This document shows positions 27,417 through 34,753 of a DNA stretch of 64,000 nucleotides, piece by piece. The notes below the pieces were generated by a model that had not been told where the DNA came from, did no database searches, and was given only the letters and a program-made list of their open reading frames with translations. The DNA comes from Novosphingobium fluoreni. Lineage in GTDB: Bacteria; Pseudomonadota; Alphaproteobacteria; Sphingomonadales; Sphingomonadaceae. Every line of letters begins with the position of its first letter. Positions within the stretch are counted from its first letter, which is position 1. Location of the stretch: the NCBI RefSeq assembly GCF_014196615.1, contig NZ_JACIDY010000001.1, forward strand, positions 682,001-746,000, in the 5' to 3' direction. The translations under genes and the position numbers were made by a program.

Positions 27417-27811
27417 TTGAGCCTCATCGTATCGAGCATGAGTTGCTTGGCGGTGGAGAGGGCCTCCACCATGTTCTGGTACTGGCGCGAGCTTTCGAGC
27501 ATCTCGACCATCTCGGCGTTTTCATCGACCGGCGCGGTCCAGACATCGCCGTTGGCATCGGCCAGCGGATGGTCGGGCTCGTGCTGGCGGATCGCGGCGG
27601 CATTCTCGCGCACCAAGCCTTGGACCCGGACCGATGCCATGCCGGTCGCGCGGTCGAGGTCTTCGGCGAAGACGGCGCGGATCGGGCGATAGGCTTCCGC
27701 CTCGCTGCCGGTCACCGTGCCCGCGTTCGCCAGGTTGGAGGCCGCCGCGTTCATGCGGACGAGCTGGGCGGACATGCCGCGCTGGGCGACGTCGAAGATG
27801 GAGCCGGGCAT
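27413..27811 (-). CDS. flgC: Flagellar proximal rod protein FlgC
   Basis: 132 residues. The start FDVAQRGMSAQLVRMNAAASNLANAGTVTG and the C-terminal VDENAEMVEMLESSRQYQNMVEALSTAKQLMLDTMRLK are the FlgC signatures. The last helix forms the rod core. It overlaps flgD by 4 bases and is 3 bp from flgB. Confidence 0.96.
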   Translation of the reverse strand: MPGSIFDVAQRGMSAQLVRMNAAASNLANAGTVTGSEAEAYRPIRAVFAEDLDRATGMASVRVQGLVRENAAAIRQHEPDHPLADANGDVWTAPVDENAEMVEMLESSRQYQNMVEALSTAKQLMLDTMRLK

Positions 27812-27814
27812 CGC

Positions 27815-28168
27815 TTATTCGCCCCGCATCGCGCGCGTCAGCGTTTCGACGCGGCCACGGATGAATTCCAGCGTGGTGGAATAGCCCACCGCGTTTTCCG
27901 AAAAGGCGATCTGCTCGTTCTGCAGCTCCACGGTGTTGCCGTCCATTGATGGCATCACCGGCACGCGATAGAGCGTGGCGCCCTTGGCCGCGCCGTCGGC
28001 ATCGCCGCTGCCATTCTTCTGGCTGGCGGCGAGCGCGGCCCGGAAGTCGATATCCTTGGCCCTGTAGCCGGGGGTCGCCGCATTGGCGATGTTGCCGGCG
28101 ATCATCCCCATGCGCTGAGAGCGCAGTTCGAGAGCGGCGGCATGGATGCCGAACAGGCTCTGGCTCAT
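27815..28168 (-). CDS. flgB: Flagellar proximal rod protein FlgB
   Basis: 117 residues from ATG at 28168. LFGIHAAALELRSQRMGMIAGNIANAATPGYRAKDIDFRAAL is the family N-terminus, and the protein ends FSENAVGYSTTLEFIRGRVETLTRAMRGE. First gene of the minus-strand operon; a canonical sigma-54 promoter lies about 62 bp upstream. Confidence 0.96.
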   Translation of the reverse strand: MSQSLFGIHAAALELRSQRMGMIAGNIANAATPGYRAKDIDFRAALAASQKNGSGDADGAAKGATLYRVPVMPSMDGNTVELQNEQIAFSENAVGYSTTLEFIRGRVETLTRAMRGE

Positions 28169-28229
28169 CGCTTCGTTTCCTTTCCGATGGACTGGCTCAA
28201 GGCTCGTCCGGGTGTTCGCGGGATATCTC

Positions 28230-28246
28230 AGCAAACACCGTGCCAA
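28230..28246 (-). promoter_or_regulatory. Sigma-54 promoter of the flgB-motB operon
   Basis: On the minus strand it reads TTGGCACG-GTGT-TTGCT, an exact match to the RpoN consensus with GG-N10-GC spacing. The predicted start is about 50 bases before the flgB ATG. No rpoN or activator gene is in the window. Confidence 0.9.
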
Positions 28247-28298
28247 ATGCTTTGCAGGCCTACGAAAAGTCGCATTGGGGCCGTGAGCGGCAGCCGGG

Positions 28299-28326
28299 CG
28301 GCAAAGGTTTGCCGTTTTCCGGCAAA
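28299..28326. promoter_or_regulatory. CGGCAAA/TTTGCCG inverted-repeat cluster, candidate flagellar activator site
   Basis: CGGCAAA (28299-28305), TTTGCCG (28308-28314) and CGGCAAA (28320-28326) form two overlapping perfect 7-base inverted repeats. They sit 55-80 bp upstream of the sigma-54 promoter, where an enhancer-binding protein would bind. They recall, from memory, the CGGCAA-rich ftr elements bound by FlbD in Caulobacter. They also lie about 65 bp upstream of the divergent MotA-like gene. Confidence 0.55.
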
Positions 28327-28392
28327 TGTCGGCCAAGTGCGAAAAGGACTGAAATGCCCGCCGTTCTGCTGTGGTGAAGGAGTGCAATCCGC

Positions 28393-29088
28393 ATGCAAGT
28401 CGCACTGAACGTCCAGAGCCTGCTCGATCCGCTATCCGCCCTCGTCGTGGTGGGCGGAACACTGGTGGCGACGTTCCTGCGCTGTGGCTGGGCGGATTGC
28501 CGCACCGCGATCGGCGCGCTGTTCGCGCTGCGCAAGGGGCGCTTCAACGCCGAGCGTGCGCGCGGGGAACTGGCCACGCACGTCCAGGCGATCCGCCGCG
28601 ACGGGCTGGTACGCGCGCAGTCCCACCACTTCGGCGACGAAGAGTTCGACGATGCGTGTGACGCAATGGCCCAGACCCACTCGCTGACCGCCTTGCGCGA
28701 TGCGCATCGCAATCACCGCCTGAAACGGCAGGAGCGTGCGCGCCACGCGGTGGAGACGTTCGCGCAGGCGGCTGAGCTTGCTCCGGTGTTCGGAATGGCG
28801 GGCACGCTGATCTCGCTTACTCAGCTGCCTTCGGGCGGGGCGGCCCATGCGGACTTCACCGGCGCGATCGCCATGGCGGTGCTGACGACGCTGTATGGCC
28901 TGTTGCTGGGCAATATCGTGTTCGCGCCGCTCGCCCGCGTGATCGAGCGTGCGGCGCAGGCCGAAGAGCGTGAGCGGCAAGTCGTGGTGGATTGGCTGGA
29001 GGCGCAGATCGCGCCGGCCGTGCCCAAACTGCACGAGGCTTCGGCCGCAACGGCTTCCGCTGGTTCGCACCGGCAGGCGCGCGCATGA
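28393..29088 (+). CDS. Short MotA/TolQ/ExbB-like proton-channel protein
   Basis: 231 residues. The N-terminal helix LLDPLSALVVVGGTLVATFL, the charged cytoplasmic segment (about 40-130, rich in His and Arg), and two C-terminal helices (LAPVFGMAGTLISLTQL and FTGAIAMAVLTTLYGLLLGNIVFAPLARVIERAA) match the MotA_ExbB domain, including the VFGMAGT and TTLYGLLLGN signatures. It is shorter than MotA at 19340 and appears to have three helices rather than four. ATG at 28393 follows GAAGGAG. It overlaps the next, MotB-like, gene by ATGA. It may be a second, specialised channel; its role in motility is inferred from the locus. Confidence 0.8.
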   Translation: MQVALNVQSLLDPLSALVVVGGTLVATFLRCGWADCRTAIGALFALRKGRFNAERARGELATHVQAIRRDGLVRAQSHHFGDEEFDDACDAMAQTHSLTALRDAHRNHRLKRQERARHAVETFAQAAELAPVFGMAGTLISLTQLPSGGAAHADFTGAIAMAVLTTLYGLLLGNIVFAPLARVIERAAQAEERERQVVVDWLEAQIAPAVPKLHEASAATASAGSHRQARA

Positions 29089-29552
29089 TGAGCATCAAGG
29101 TCGGCACCGGCTGGCAGACGATCATCGCCGACTTGTCGATGATCCTGTTTATGCTGACCGCCAGCGCCGTCGCCCGGCAGGACCCCAAGGCCCAGGCCGC
29201 TCCGGCGATCACGCGCGCCACGACTTCTATACCTCAGCTGGCGCCACGCAGTGAACCGGTGGCGGTCTGGATCGCGGGCGAAGGCGCGCCGCCGCTGAAG
29301 GAGTGGCTGGCCCAGCAGCCGCGCGATCCCCGCCAGCAGGTGACGATCACCGCCAGCTACGCGCCGGGGGCGATGAATGAAGCCCTGGCACGCGCGCAGG
29401 CTCTCGCGCGGGAAGCCGGCGATGCCCGCGTCGTGGTGGAACCGGGTAGCCCGGGATTGCGCGTGGTCATCAGTTATGATGCGCCCGAAGCGCGGCTGGC
29501 ACGTAATTTGCGTAGTTCTGCGCAAACGCTTCCATCCAAGGATCGACCATGA
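29085..29552 (+). CDS. Small MotB/TolR-like protein, partner of the MotA-like channel
   Basis: 155 residues. One N-terminal membrane helix, WQTIIADLSMILFMLTASAVA, carries an Asp (residue 16) at the place of the proton-binding Asp of MotB/ExbD/TolR. The periplasmic part (PLKEWLAQQPRDPRQQVTITASYAPGAMNEALARAQALAREAG) resembles a much reduced OmpA-like fold but lacks the full peptidoglycan-binding consensus. It overlaps the MotA-like gene upstream and flgA downstream by 4 bases each, so the three are translated together. I do not recognise a named family; the assignment rests on topology and partner. Confidence 0.65.
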   Translation: MMSIKVGTGWQTIIADLSMILFMLTASAVARQDPKAQAAPAITRATTSIPQLAPRSEPVAVWIAGEGAPPLKEWLAQQPRDPRQQVTITASYAPGAMNEALARAQALAREAGDARVVVEPGSPGLRVVISYDAPEARLARNLRSSAQTLPSKDRP

Positions 29553-30028
29553 GCATCGTTCTCGCCATCCTCGCCGCCGCATCGACCGGCTATGCCGACC
29601 TTGCCGCGATCGACCGGGAAGTCGCAGGCTTCACCGGCGCGGAAATCGGCCAGAGCGGCGGCGCGATGACGCCGGTCGACCGCCGCTTGCGACTTGCGCC
29701 CTGCGCCAGCCCGCTCGCCTTGTCGTGGCGCACGCAGAATCATGAAAGCGTGATCGTCCAGTGCGGCGATCCGGGCAGCTGGCGGTTGTTCGTGCCGATC
29801 AAGCGCGACCTGCAAGGCCCGGGCGGAGCGCCCGCGATCAATCGCGGCGATGGCATCTCGATCGCGGTGAACGGCGATGGCTTCAGCGTGGCGCAGCCGG
29901 GCGAGGCCATGGAGTCCGGCGCGGTCGGCAGTTGGATCAGGGTCCGCCCGATCAACGCCAAGCCCAACGCCGAACCCATGCGTGCCCAAGTGGTTCGCCC
30001 GGGGCTGGTTTCGCTGCCGCTGGACTGA
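29549..30028 (+). CDS. flgA: Flagellar P-ring assembly chaperone FlgA
   Basis: 159 residues, shorter than the roughly 220 of enterobacterial FlgA. N-terminal hydrophobic leader MSIVLAILAAASTGYA. Cysteines in RLAPCASP and IVQCGDPGSW could pair as a disulfide. The C-terminal SAF-type domain includes GDGISIAVNGDGFSVAQPGEAMESGAVGSWIRVR and ends RAQVVRPGLVSLPL. It assists P-ring (FlgI) polymerisation in the periplasm. Start ATG overlaps the MotB-like stop. Confidence 0.92.
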   Translation: MSIVLAILAAASTGYADLAAIDREVAGFTGAEIGQSGGAMTPVDRRLRLAPCASPLALSWRTQNHESVIVQCGDPGSWRLFVPIKRDLQGPGGAPAINRGDGISIAVNGDGFSVAQPGEAMESGAVGSWIRVRPINAKPNAEPMRAQVVRPGLVSLPLD

Positions 30029-30205
30029 CGCGCGTTAACACTTCGCCGTCGCCATCTCGGCGCAAAAATCTGGCGTGCCTGCGCTAAGTATATACGCGTA
30101 AGCATTATTTTGCCGGACCCGCGGCACGAATTTGCCGCCACACCCCTTAAACCTTCCGCGCCGCTACCGTTCTTCCCTTCAAGAAGAGTTCAAGGAGCGG
30201 CCATT

Positions 30206-30502
30206 ATGCCACCCATCGAAGTGGGTGCTCCCCGCGCGATCGGCGCGGTGAGTGCCGAGATAGCCCGCCGAGCGGGCACCGAAAACGCCGCCGCTGTCCC
30301 CAGCGGCAAGGCCTCCGCCAAGACGGCCGCGCCCGGTGTCGCCACCAGCGTGGCGGTGGACGCGGGGGAAGCCCCGGTCGATACCGATCGCGTCTCGCAA
30401 ATCCGCAAGGCGGTGGAAAGCGGCAAGTATCCGCTGGTCCCCGCCCGGATCGCGGATGCCATGATCGCAGCCGGCATCATCCTGAGGAGCGGTCATCCGT
30501 GA
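30206..30502 (+). CDS. flgM: Anti-sigma-28 factor FlgM
   Basis: 98 residues, ATG at 30206 after AAGGAG (30192-30197). The N-terminal two thirds is Ala-rich and probably disordered. The C-terminal part VDTDRVSQIRKAVESGKYPLVPARIADAMI is the FlgM signature that binds FliA. It holds FliA inactive until it is exported through the completed hook. fliA lies 3.5 kb downstream in the same direction. About 177 bp separate it from flgA; this spacer has TTTGCCG half-sites at 30109 and 30131. Confidence 0.92.
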   Translation: MPPIEVGAPRAIGAVSAEIARRAGTENAAAVPSGKASAKTAAPGVATSVAVDAGEAPVDTDRVSQIRKAVESGKYPLVPARIADAMIAAGIILRSGHP

Positions 30503-30846
30503 GCCAAGTCCAGTCTTCATTCCCGGCAATGCTGCGTGATCAGTTGCGGCAGATGCTTGCCGTCCTGGAAGAAGAACGGCAGGCGCTTGCCGGCCTGGAT
30601 ATCGACGCGCTCATGGGTGCGGCGAATGACAAGAACCGCTTGTGCGGATCGCTGGAAGACGCCGCCGGCGTGGTTCTGGACGAGGAATGCCGCGGAATGC
30701 TGGAAGCGGCCAAGCGTCTGAACGAGGTAAACCGCCAGGTCCGCAACCTGGTGGCCGCCAACGTCACCGCGCGGTTGAACGCGATGACCGGTTCGCCGCA
30801 GCTCTATCATGCCGGCCCGCGCTATGCCTACGCCGGAGCGCGCTGA
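30499..30846 (+). CDS. flgN: FlgN-like flagellar export chaperone
   Basis: 115 residues, GTG start at 30499 overlapping flgM. A single long helical region (LRDQLRQMLAVLEEERQALAGLDIDALMGAANDKNRLCGSLE, then RLNEVNRQVRNLVAANVTARLNAM) matches FlgN, the cytoplasmic chaperone for FlgK and FlgL. The short C-terminal tail is Tyr/Gly/Pro rich. The family is weakly conserved, but the position next to flgM is the classic flgMN pair. Confidence 0.82.
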   Translation: MSQVQSSFPAMLRDQLRQMLAVLEEERQALAGLDIDALMGAANDKNRLCGSLEDAAGVVLDEECRGMLEAAKRLNEVNRQVRNLVAANVTARLNAMTGSPQLYHAGPRYAYAGAR

Positions 30847-30932
30847 AAACTCAGATTTCCAGCCAGCCTCCTTTCGTGTCGAGGTAGGCTGACGGACATG
30901 CCTGTCGGGTTTTAAGACCCGCTCATAAAAAA

Positions 30933-30949
30933 TTGGCACGGCTCTTGCT
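30933..30949 (+). promoter_or_regulatory. Sigma-54 promoter of the transglycosylase-flhA-fliA operon
   Basis: TTGGCACG-GCTC-TTGCT, exact RpoN consensus with GG-N10-GC spacing. The predicted start near 30960 leaves a leader of about 24 bases before the TTG start codon at 30984. This promoter would place fliA under RpoN control. Confidence 0.9.
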
Positions 30950-30983
30950 AAATAGCCACCGGTACTTTCACCGGGAGCCAGCG

Positions 30984-31874
30984 TTGCCTGATACCCCATA
31001 TGTCGGCGGGTCGTCCGCCACCCCAGCTTCAGTCGCACCAGGCGGCGCGCCCGTTCGGGCGGCGATCGCGCGTGCGGCGCAGGCTACGGGGATGGACTTC
31101 AATTATCTGCTGGCCCAGGCGAAGATCGAATCCAGCCTGAACCCTTCGGCCAAGGCGCCGACCTCAAGCGCCGCCGGGCTCTATCAGTTCACCAACGGAA
31201 CCTGGTTGCAGACGCTCGACCGCCATGGCGCGGAGCACGGGCTGGGCTGGGCCGGCGATGCGATCTCCGGCGGGCGGATCACCGATCCCGCCATGCGCGC
31301 GCAGATCATGGCGCTGCGCTACGATCCCCAGGCTTCGGCCTTGATGGCGGGCGAACTGGCGTCGGACAACCGCGCCGAACTCGCCACCGCGCTCGGCCGC
31401 GAGCCGGACGCCGCCGAGCTGTACCTCGGCCACTTCCTGGGCATCGGCGGTGCGACCACTTTCCTGTCCGCCTTGTCCGCAAACCCCGGTGCGATCGCCG
31501 CCGGCATCCTGCCGCAAGCCGCCGCGGCGAACCGCTCGATCTTCTACGGCCCCGGCGGCCCGCGCACCGTGGGCGGGGTGATGGACTTGATCCGTGGCCG
31601 GGTAGCGAATGCGATGGAGACCGGCGGGGCGCAGCTTTGGGCATCTGCCGCCGGCTACGACGCGTCCAATCCCGCCACCCCCGGCTTCACGCTGCCGGTC
31701 GGCGGCCCGATCGCGCAGGAATTCCACTCCGCGCAGGCGCAGATGCCCGCGCCCACCGCCACCCCAAGCCGCTCGATGGCGGATACCCTTAACGATTCCT
31801 TCGGCGGCAGCGCTGCGGGTGCCCCGGCGCACATTCGTGACGCCTATGCCAAGCTGGCGAGGTTCGGCCTGTGA
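30984..31874 (+). CDS. Flagellum-associated lytic transglycosylase (SLT domain)
   Basis: 296 residues. The start is the TTG at 30984, with GGGAG six bases upstream. A longer in-frame version would run through the sigma-54 promoter and cannot be translated from it. The SLT domain begins GMDFNYLLAQAKIESSLNPSAKAPTSSAAGLYQFTNGTW, with the catalytic Glu in KIESS and the AAGLYQF motif. The C-terminal 90 residues are Pro/Ala/Ser rich. No signal peptide is visible, so secretion may go through the flagellar apparatus. It probably opens peptidoglycan for rod growth, replacing the missing FlgJ hydrolase domain. Overlaps flhA by 4 bases. Confidence 0.88.
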   Translation: MPDTPYVGGSSATPASVAPGGAPVRAAIARAAQATGMDFNYLLAQAKIESSLNPSAKAPTSSAAGLYQFTNGTWLQTLDRHGAEHGLGWAGDAISGGRITDPAMRAQIMALRYDPQASALMAGELASDNRAELATALGREPDAAELYLGHFLGIGGATTFLSALSANPGAIAAGILPQAAAANRSIFYGPGGPRTVGGVMDLIRGRVANAMETGGAQLWASAAGYDASNPATPGFTLPVGGPIAQEFHSAQAQMPAPTATPSRSMADTLNDSFGGSAAGAPAHIRDAYAKLARFGL

Positions 31875-33994
31875 GTTTCCTCAATCGTCTATCCGGCGGC
31901 GCTTCGCTGGCGTTGCCTGCGGGCATCCTGGTCCTGATCGTGCTGATGATCGTGCCGGTCCCCGCGATCGTGCTCGACGTGTCATTCGTGCTCAATATCG
32001 CGCTGTCCGTCGCCATCCTGATGGCCGCGATGAACGCGACCAAGCCGCTCGATTTCTCCTCCTTCCCCTCCGTCCTGCTGTTCGCCACCTTGCTGCGCCT
32101 CGCGCTGAACGTCGCCTCCACCCGCGTGGTGCTGGTCCACGGCCACGAGGGTGAAAGCGCGGCGGGCATGGTGATCGAGAGCTTCGGCGCCTTCCTGATC
32201 GGCGGCAACTTCGCGGTCGGCATCTTCGTGTTCCTGATCCTGATGATCATCAACATGGTCGTCGTCACCAAGGGCGCGGGCCGCGTGTCCGAAGTGTCCG
32301 CGCGCTTCACCCTAGACGCCTTGCCCGGCAAGCAGATGGCGATCGACGCCGACCTTGCCGCCGGACTGATGACTGCCGACGAAGCCAAGGCCCGCCGCCG
32401 CGAAGTGGCGACCGAGGCGGACTTCTACGGCTCGATGGACGGTGCCAGCAAGTTCGTGAAGGGCGATGCCGTCGCCGCGCTGCTGATCCTGGGCGTCAAC
32501 ATCATCGCCGGTTTCTGCCTGGGCATGATCAGCCACGGCCTTTCCGCCGGGGAAGCCGCGCAGCACTATATCACGCTTGCCATCGGCGACGCGCTGGTGG
32601 CGCAGGTGCCTTCGCTGCTGCTCTCGATCGCTGCCGCCGTCATCGTCACGCGCGTTTCCGACAGCCGCGACCTTGCCGGTCAGATCGGCGGCCAGTTCGC
32701 CACGCCCAGCACCTGGTTGCCGGTTGCGGTGGTGCTGGCCGCGATCGGCTGCATCCCGGCGATGCCGCAAGTGATCTTCCTGCCGGCCGCCGGTATCGCC
32801 GCGTGGATCTGGCACGCCTTGCGCAAGCGCGCGAACCGCCCGGTCGTGGTGGTGGAGCCGATCGTCGCCGAAGCACCCGATCCCGGCCGCATCGTGCTAG
32901 AGGACGTGTCGGACCACACTCTCGTCACCATCGAGCTTGGCTATGGCCTGGTGCAGCTGGTGGACGAGCGCAAGGGCTCCCCCCTGGTCGCGCGCATCAC
33001 CGGCGTGCGCAAGCAGCTGTCTCAGACGTTCGGCTTCATCGTGCCGCAGTTCCGCGTGCGCGACGCGCTGGACATGGCCCCCAACGATTATCGCATCGTG
33101 CTGGGCGGCGTGATCCTGGGCGGCGCCACCATCCGGGCCGACCGCATCCTGGCGATCGACGCCGGAGAGGCGCGGCACACCCATACCCTGACCGGCGAGG
33201 CCACGCGCGATCCCAGCTTCGGCTGCCCGGCCCTCTGGATCGATCCCGCCGCGCGCGATCATGCGGTGGCCGAAGGCTTTCTGACCGTGGACGCCGGTAC
33301 CGTGATCGCCACTCACCTTAACCAGCTGCTGGCCGAACGCCCGCAGGACCTGCTGGGTCCGGACGAGGTGAAGGCGCTGATCGACGGCGTGAAGGAGCAT
33401 TCGGCGGGCCTGATCGAGACGATCCATCCCGCACCGCTCAGCCTGGCCGCGATCACCCGCGTCATGCGCGCCCTGCTGGAGGATGGCATTCCCGTCGGCC
33501 ATCCGCTGCCGATCTTCGCGTCGCTCAGCCGTGGGGTAATGCAGACCGCAGACCACGATCGCCTGGTCGAACTGGTGCGCGCCGATCTCGGTTCGCTGAT
33601 CGTCGGTCGCATCTGCCCCCCGCATGAGCGCCTGCCGGTGCTGACCCTCGATGCCTCGCTGGAGCAGTCGATCGTGCAGGGCATGCACGATCCGGTGACC
33701 GGCCAGCCGGTGATCGAACCTGATCTTGCCCGCATGATCGGCGAGCATGTCGCCATGCTGGGCGCCTCGCGCGGGCCCAACGCCTCGCCGCTGGCGCTGG
33801 TGGTGCAGCCCCGTGCCCGCAAGGTGCTGGCCGCGCTGCTGCGCCTGCGCGCGCCCTCCTGCCTCGTCATCTCGATCTCCGAGCTGCCGCCCACGCAACC
33901 CATCGAAGTGGTGGACGTCATCGGCGCGCCCGCGCCTGCGCCCCACGCTCTCCCCGATCCCCAAATCATCGAACCTTTGGACATGGCCGCATGA
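31871..33994 (+). CDS. flhA: Flagellar export gate protein FlhA
   Basis: 707 residues, GTG start at 31871. The N-terminal half carries eight membrane helices, and the cytoplasmic FHIPEP-family signature is visible at RFTLDALPGKQMAIDADLAAGLM, followed by the loop EADFYGSMDGASKFVKGDA. The C-terminal cytoplasmic domain (from about 350) forms the nonameric ring that docks chaperone-substrate complexes, with LGGVILGGATIRADRILAI and the IIEPLDM end. It is the core of the flagellar type III export gate. flhB and the fli export genes are not in the window. Confidence 0.97.
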   Translation: MSFLNRLSGGASLALPAGILVLIVLMIVPVPAIVLDVSFVLNIALSVAILMAAMNATKPLDFSSFPSVLLFATLLRLALNVASTRVVLVHGHEGESAAGMVIESFGAFLIGGNFAVGIFVFLILMIINMVVVTKGAGRVSEVSARFTLDALPGKQMAIDADLAAGLMTADEAKARRREVATEADFYGSMDGASKFVKGDAVAALLILGVNIIAGFCLGMISHGLSAGEAAQHYITLAIGDALVAQVPSLLLSIAAAVIVTRVSDSRDLAGQIGGQFATPSTWLPVAVVLAAIGCIPAMPQVIFLPAAGIAAWIWHALRKRANRPVVVVEPIVAEAPDPGRIVLEDVSDHTLVTIELGYGLVQLVDERKGSPLVARITGVRKQLSQTFGFIVPQFRVRDALDMAPNDYRIVLGGVILGGATIRADRILAIDAGEARHTHTLTGEATRDPSFGCPALWIDPAARDHAVAEGFLTVDAGTVIATHLNQLLAERPQDLLGPDEVKALIDGVKEHSAGLIETIHPAPLSLAAITRVMRALLEDGIPVGHPLPIFASLSRGVMQTADHDRLVELVRADLGSLIVGRICPPHERLPVLTLDASLEQSIVQGMHDPVTGQPVIEPDLARMIGEHVAMLGASRGPNASPLALVVQPRARKVLAALLRLRAPSCLVISISELPPTQPIEVVDVIGAPAPAPHALPDPQIIEPLDMAA

Positions 33995-34734
33995 AGCTAG
34001 ACCAATCGCCTTTCGCCTCCCCGCGCAAGATTGCTGGCGCCTATCAAGGCGAAGTCGCCGACCGGGTCCGCCGTTTCCTGCCGATGGTCCGCCGCCTGGC
34101 GTGGCACGTCAACGGCACGGGCCGTCCCGGCATCGAACTGGAGGATCTGGTTCAGGCCGGGCTCGTCGCGCTGACCGAATGCGCGCAAAAGCATGCCGGA
34201 CCCAGCGAGGATGGCTTTGCCGCCTATGCCAAGATGCGCGTGCGCGGGGCGATGGTGGACCTCATCCGTCGCACCGTGCCGATGTCTCGCGGGGCGACCG
34301 AACGCGCGCGCCTGTTGCGCGAAAAGGAAGCCGAATTGCGCGGCAAGCTGGGCCGGGAGCCCGCCGGCCACGAACTCGCCGCCGCGATGGGAATCGAGGA
34401 AGCGCATCTCGCCCTGCTGCGCGATACCAGCCAGCCATTGCGCTTCGATTCCATCGACGAGGTCTATTCCGACCAGGACAGCGCCTTCGCCGATCAGAAC
34501 CCGGACAGCCTGACGCTGCTGCAGGATGAGGAAACGCGCGGAGCGGTGGTCGCCGCGATCGGCGCGCTACCCGAACGACTGCGGCTGATCGTCTCGCTCT
34601 ACTTCGTGGAAGAACTGAATCTCGCCGAGATCGCGCAAGTGCTGAACGTCTCCATTCCGCGCGTCCACCAGTTAAAGGCCCAAGCCCTCGCCAAGCTGAA
34701 GGACGCGCTGGAGGGCGTGGCGGACATAATCTGA
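33991..34734 (+). CDS. fliA: RNA polymerase sigma factor FliA (sigma-28)
   Basis: 247 residues. Region 2 (VRRFLPMVRRLAWHVN, ELEDLVQAGLVALTECAQKH, AKMRVRGAMVDLIRR) recognises the -10. Region 3 follows (LGREPAGHELAAAMGI). Region 4 (LIVSLYFVEELNLAEIAQVLNVSIPRVHQLKAQALAKLKDAL) recognises the -35. This is the FliA/WhiG layout, lacking region 1.1. It transcribes late genes such as flagellin, and FlgM restrains it. It overlaps flhA by ATGA, so it is expressed from the RpoN promoter at 30933. It converges with the membrane protein gene at 34754. Confidence 0.95.
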   Translation: MKLDQSPFASPRKIAGAYQGEVADRVRRFLPMVRRLAWHVNGTGRPGIELEDLVQAGLVALTECAQKHAGPSEDGFAAYAKMRVRGAMVDLIRRTVPMSRGATERARLLREKEAELRGKLGREPAGHELAAAMGIEEAHLALLRDTSQPLRFDSIDEVYSDQDSAFADQNPDSLTLLQDEETRGAVVAAIGALPERLRLIVSLYFVEELNLAEIAQVLNVSIPRVHQLKAQALAKLKDALEGVADII

Positions 34735-34753
34735 TCGGCTTGCCTGGCCGCGC

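Noticed and set aside
28393..29552. Possible toxin-antitoxin or defence pair (small overlapping genes)
   Set aside because: Both proteins have clear channel-type membrane topology and sit in a flagellar operon with flgA.
30121..30138. CGGCACG...TTGCC, possible RpoN promoter before flgM
   Set aside because: The GG-GC spacing is 9 rather than 10 bases and the -24 starts with C, so it is unlikely to be used. The GCGGCA/TGCCGC repeat may belong to the activator motif instead.
30871..30883. TTCGTGTCGAG fragment resembling one arm of the palindromic elements
   Set aside because: Only about 11 bases match and no second arm follows, so chance or remote decay cannot be told apart.
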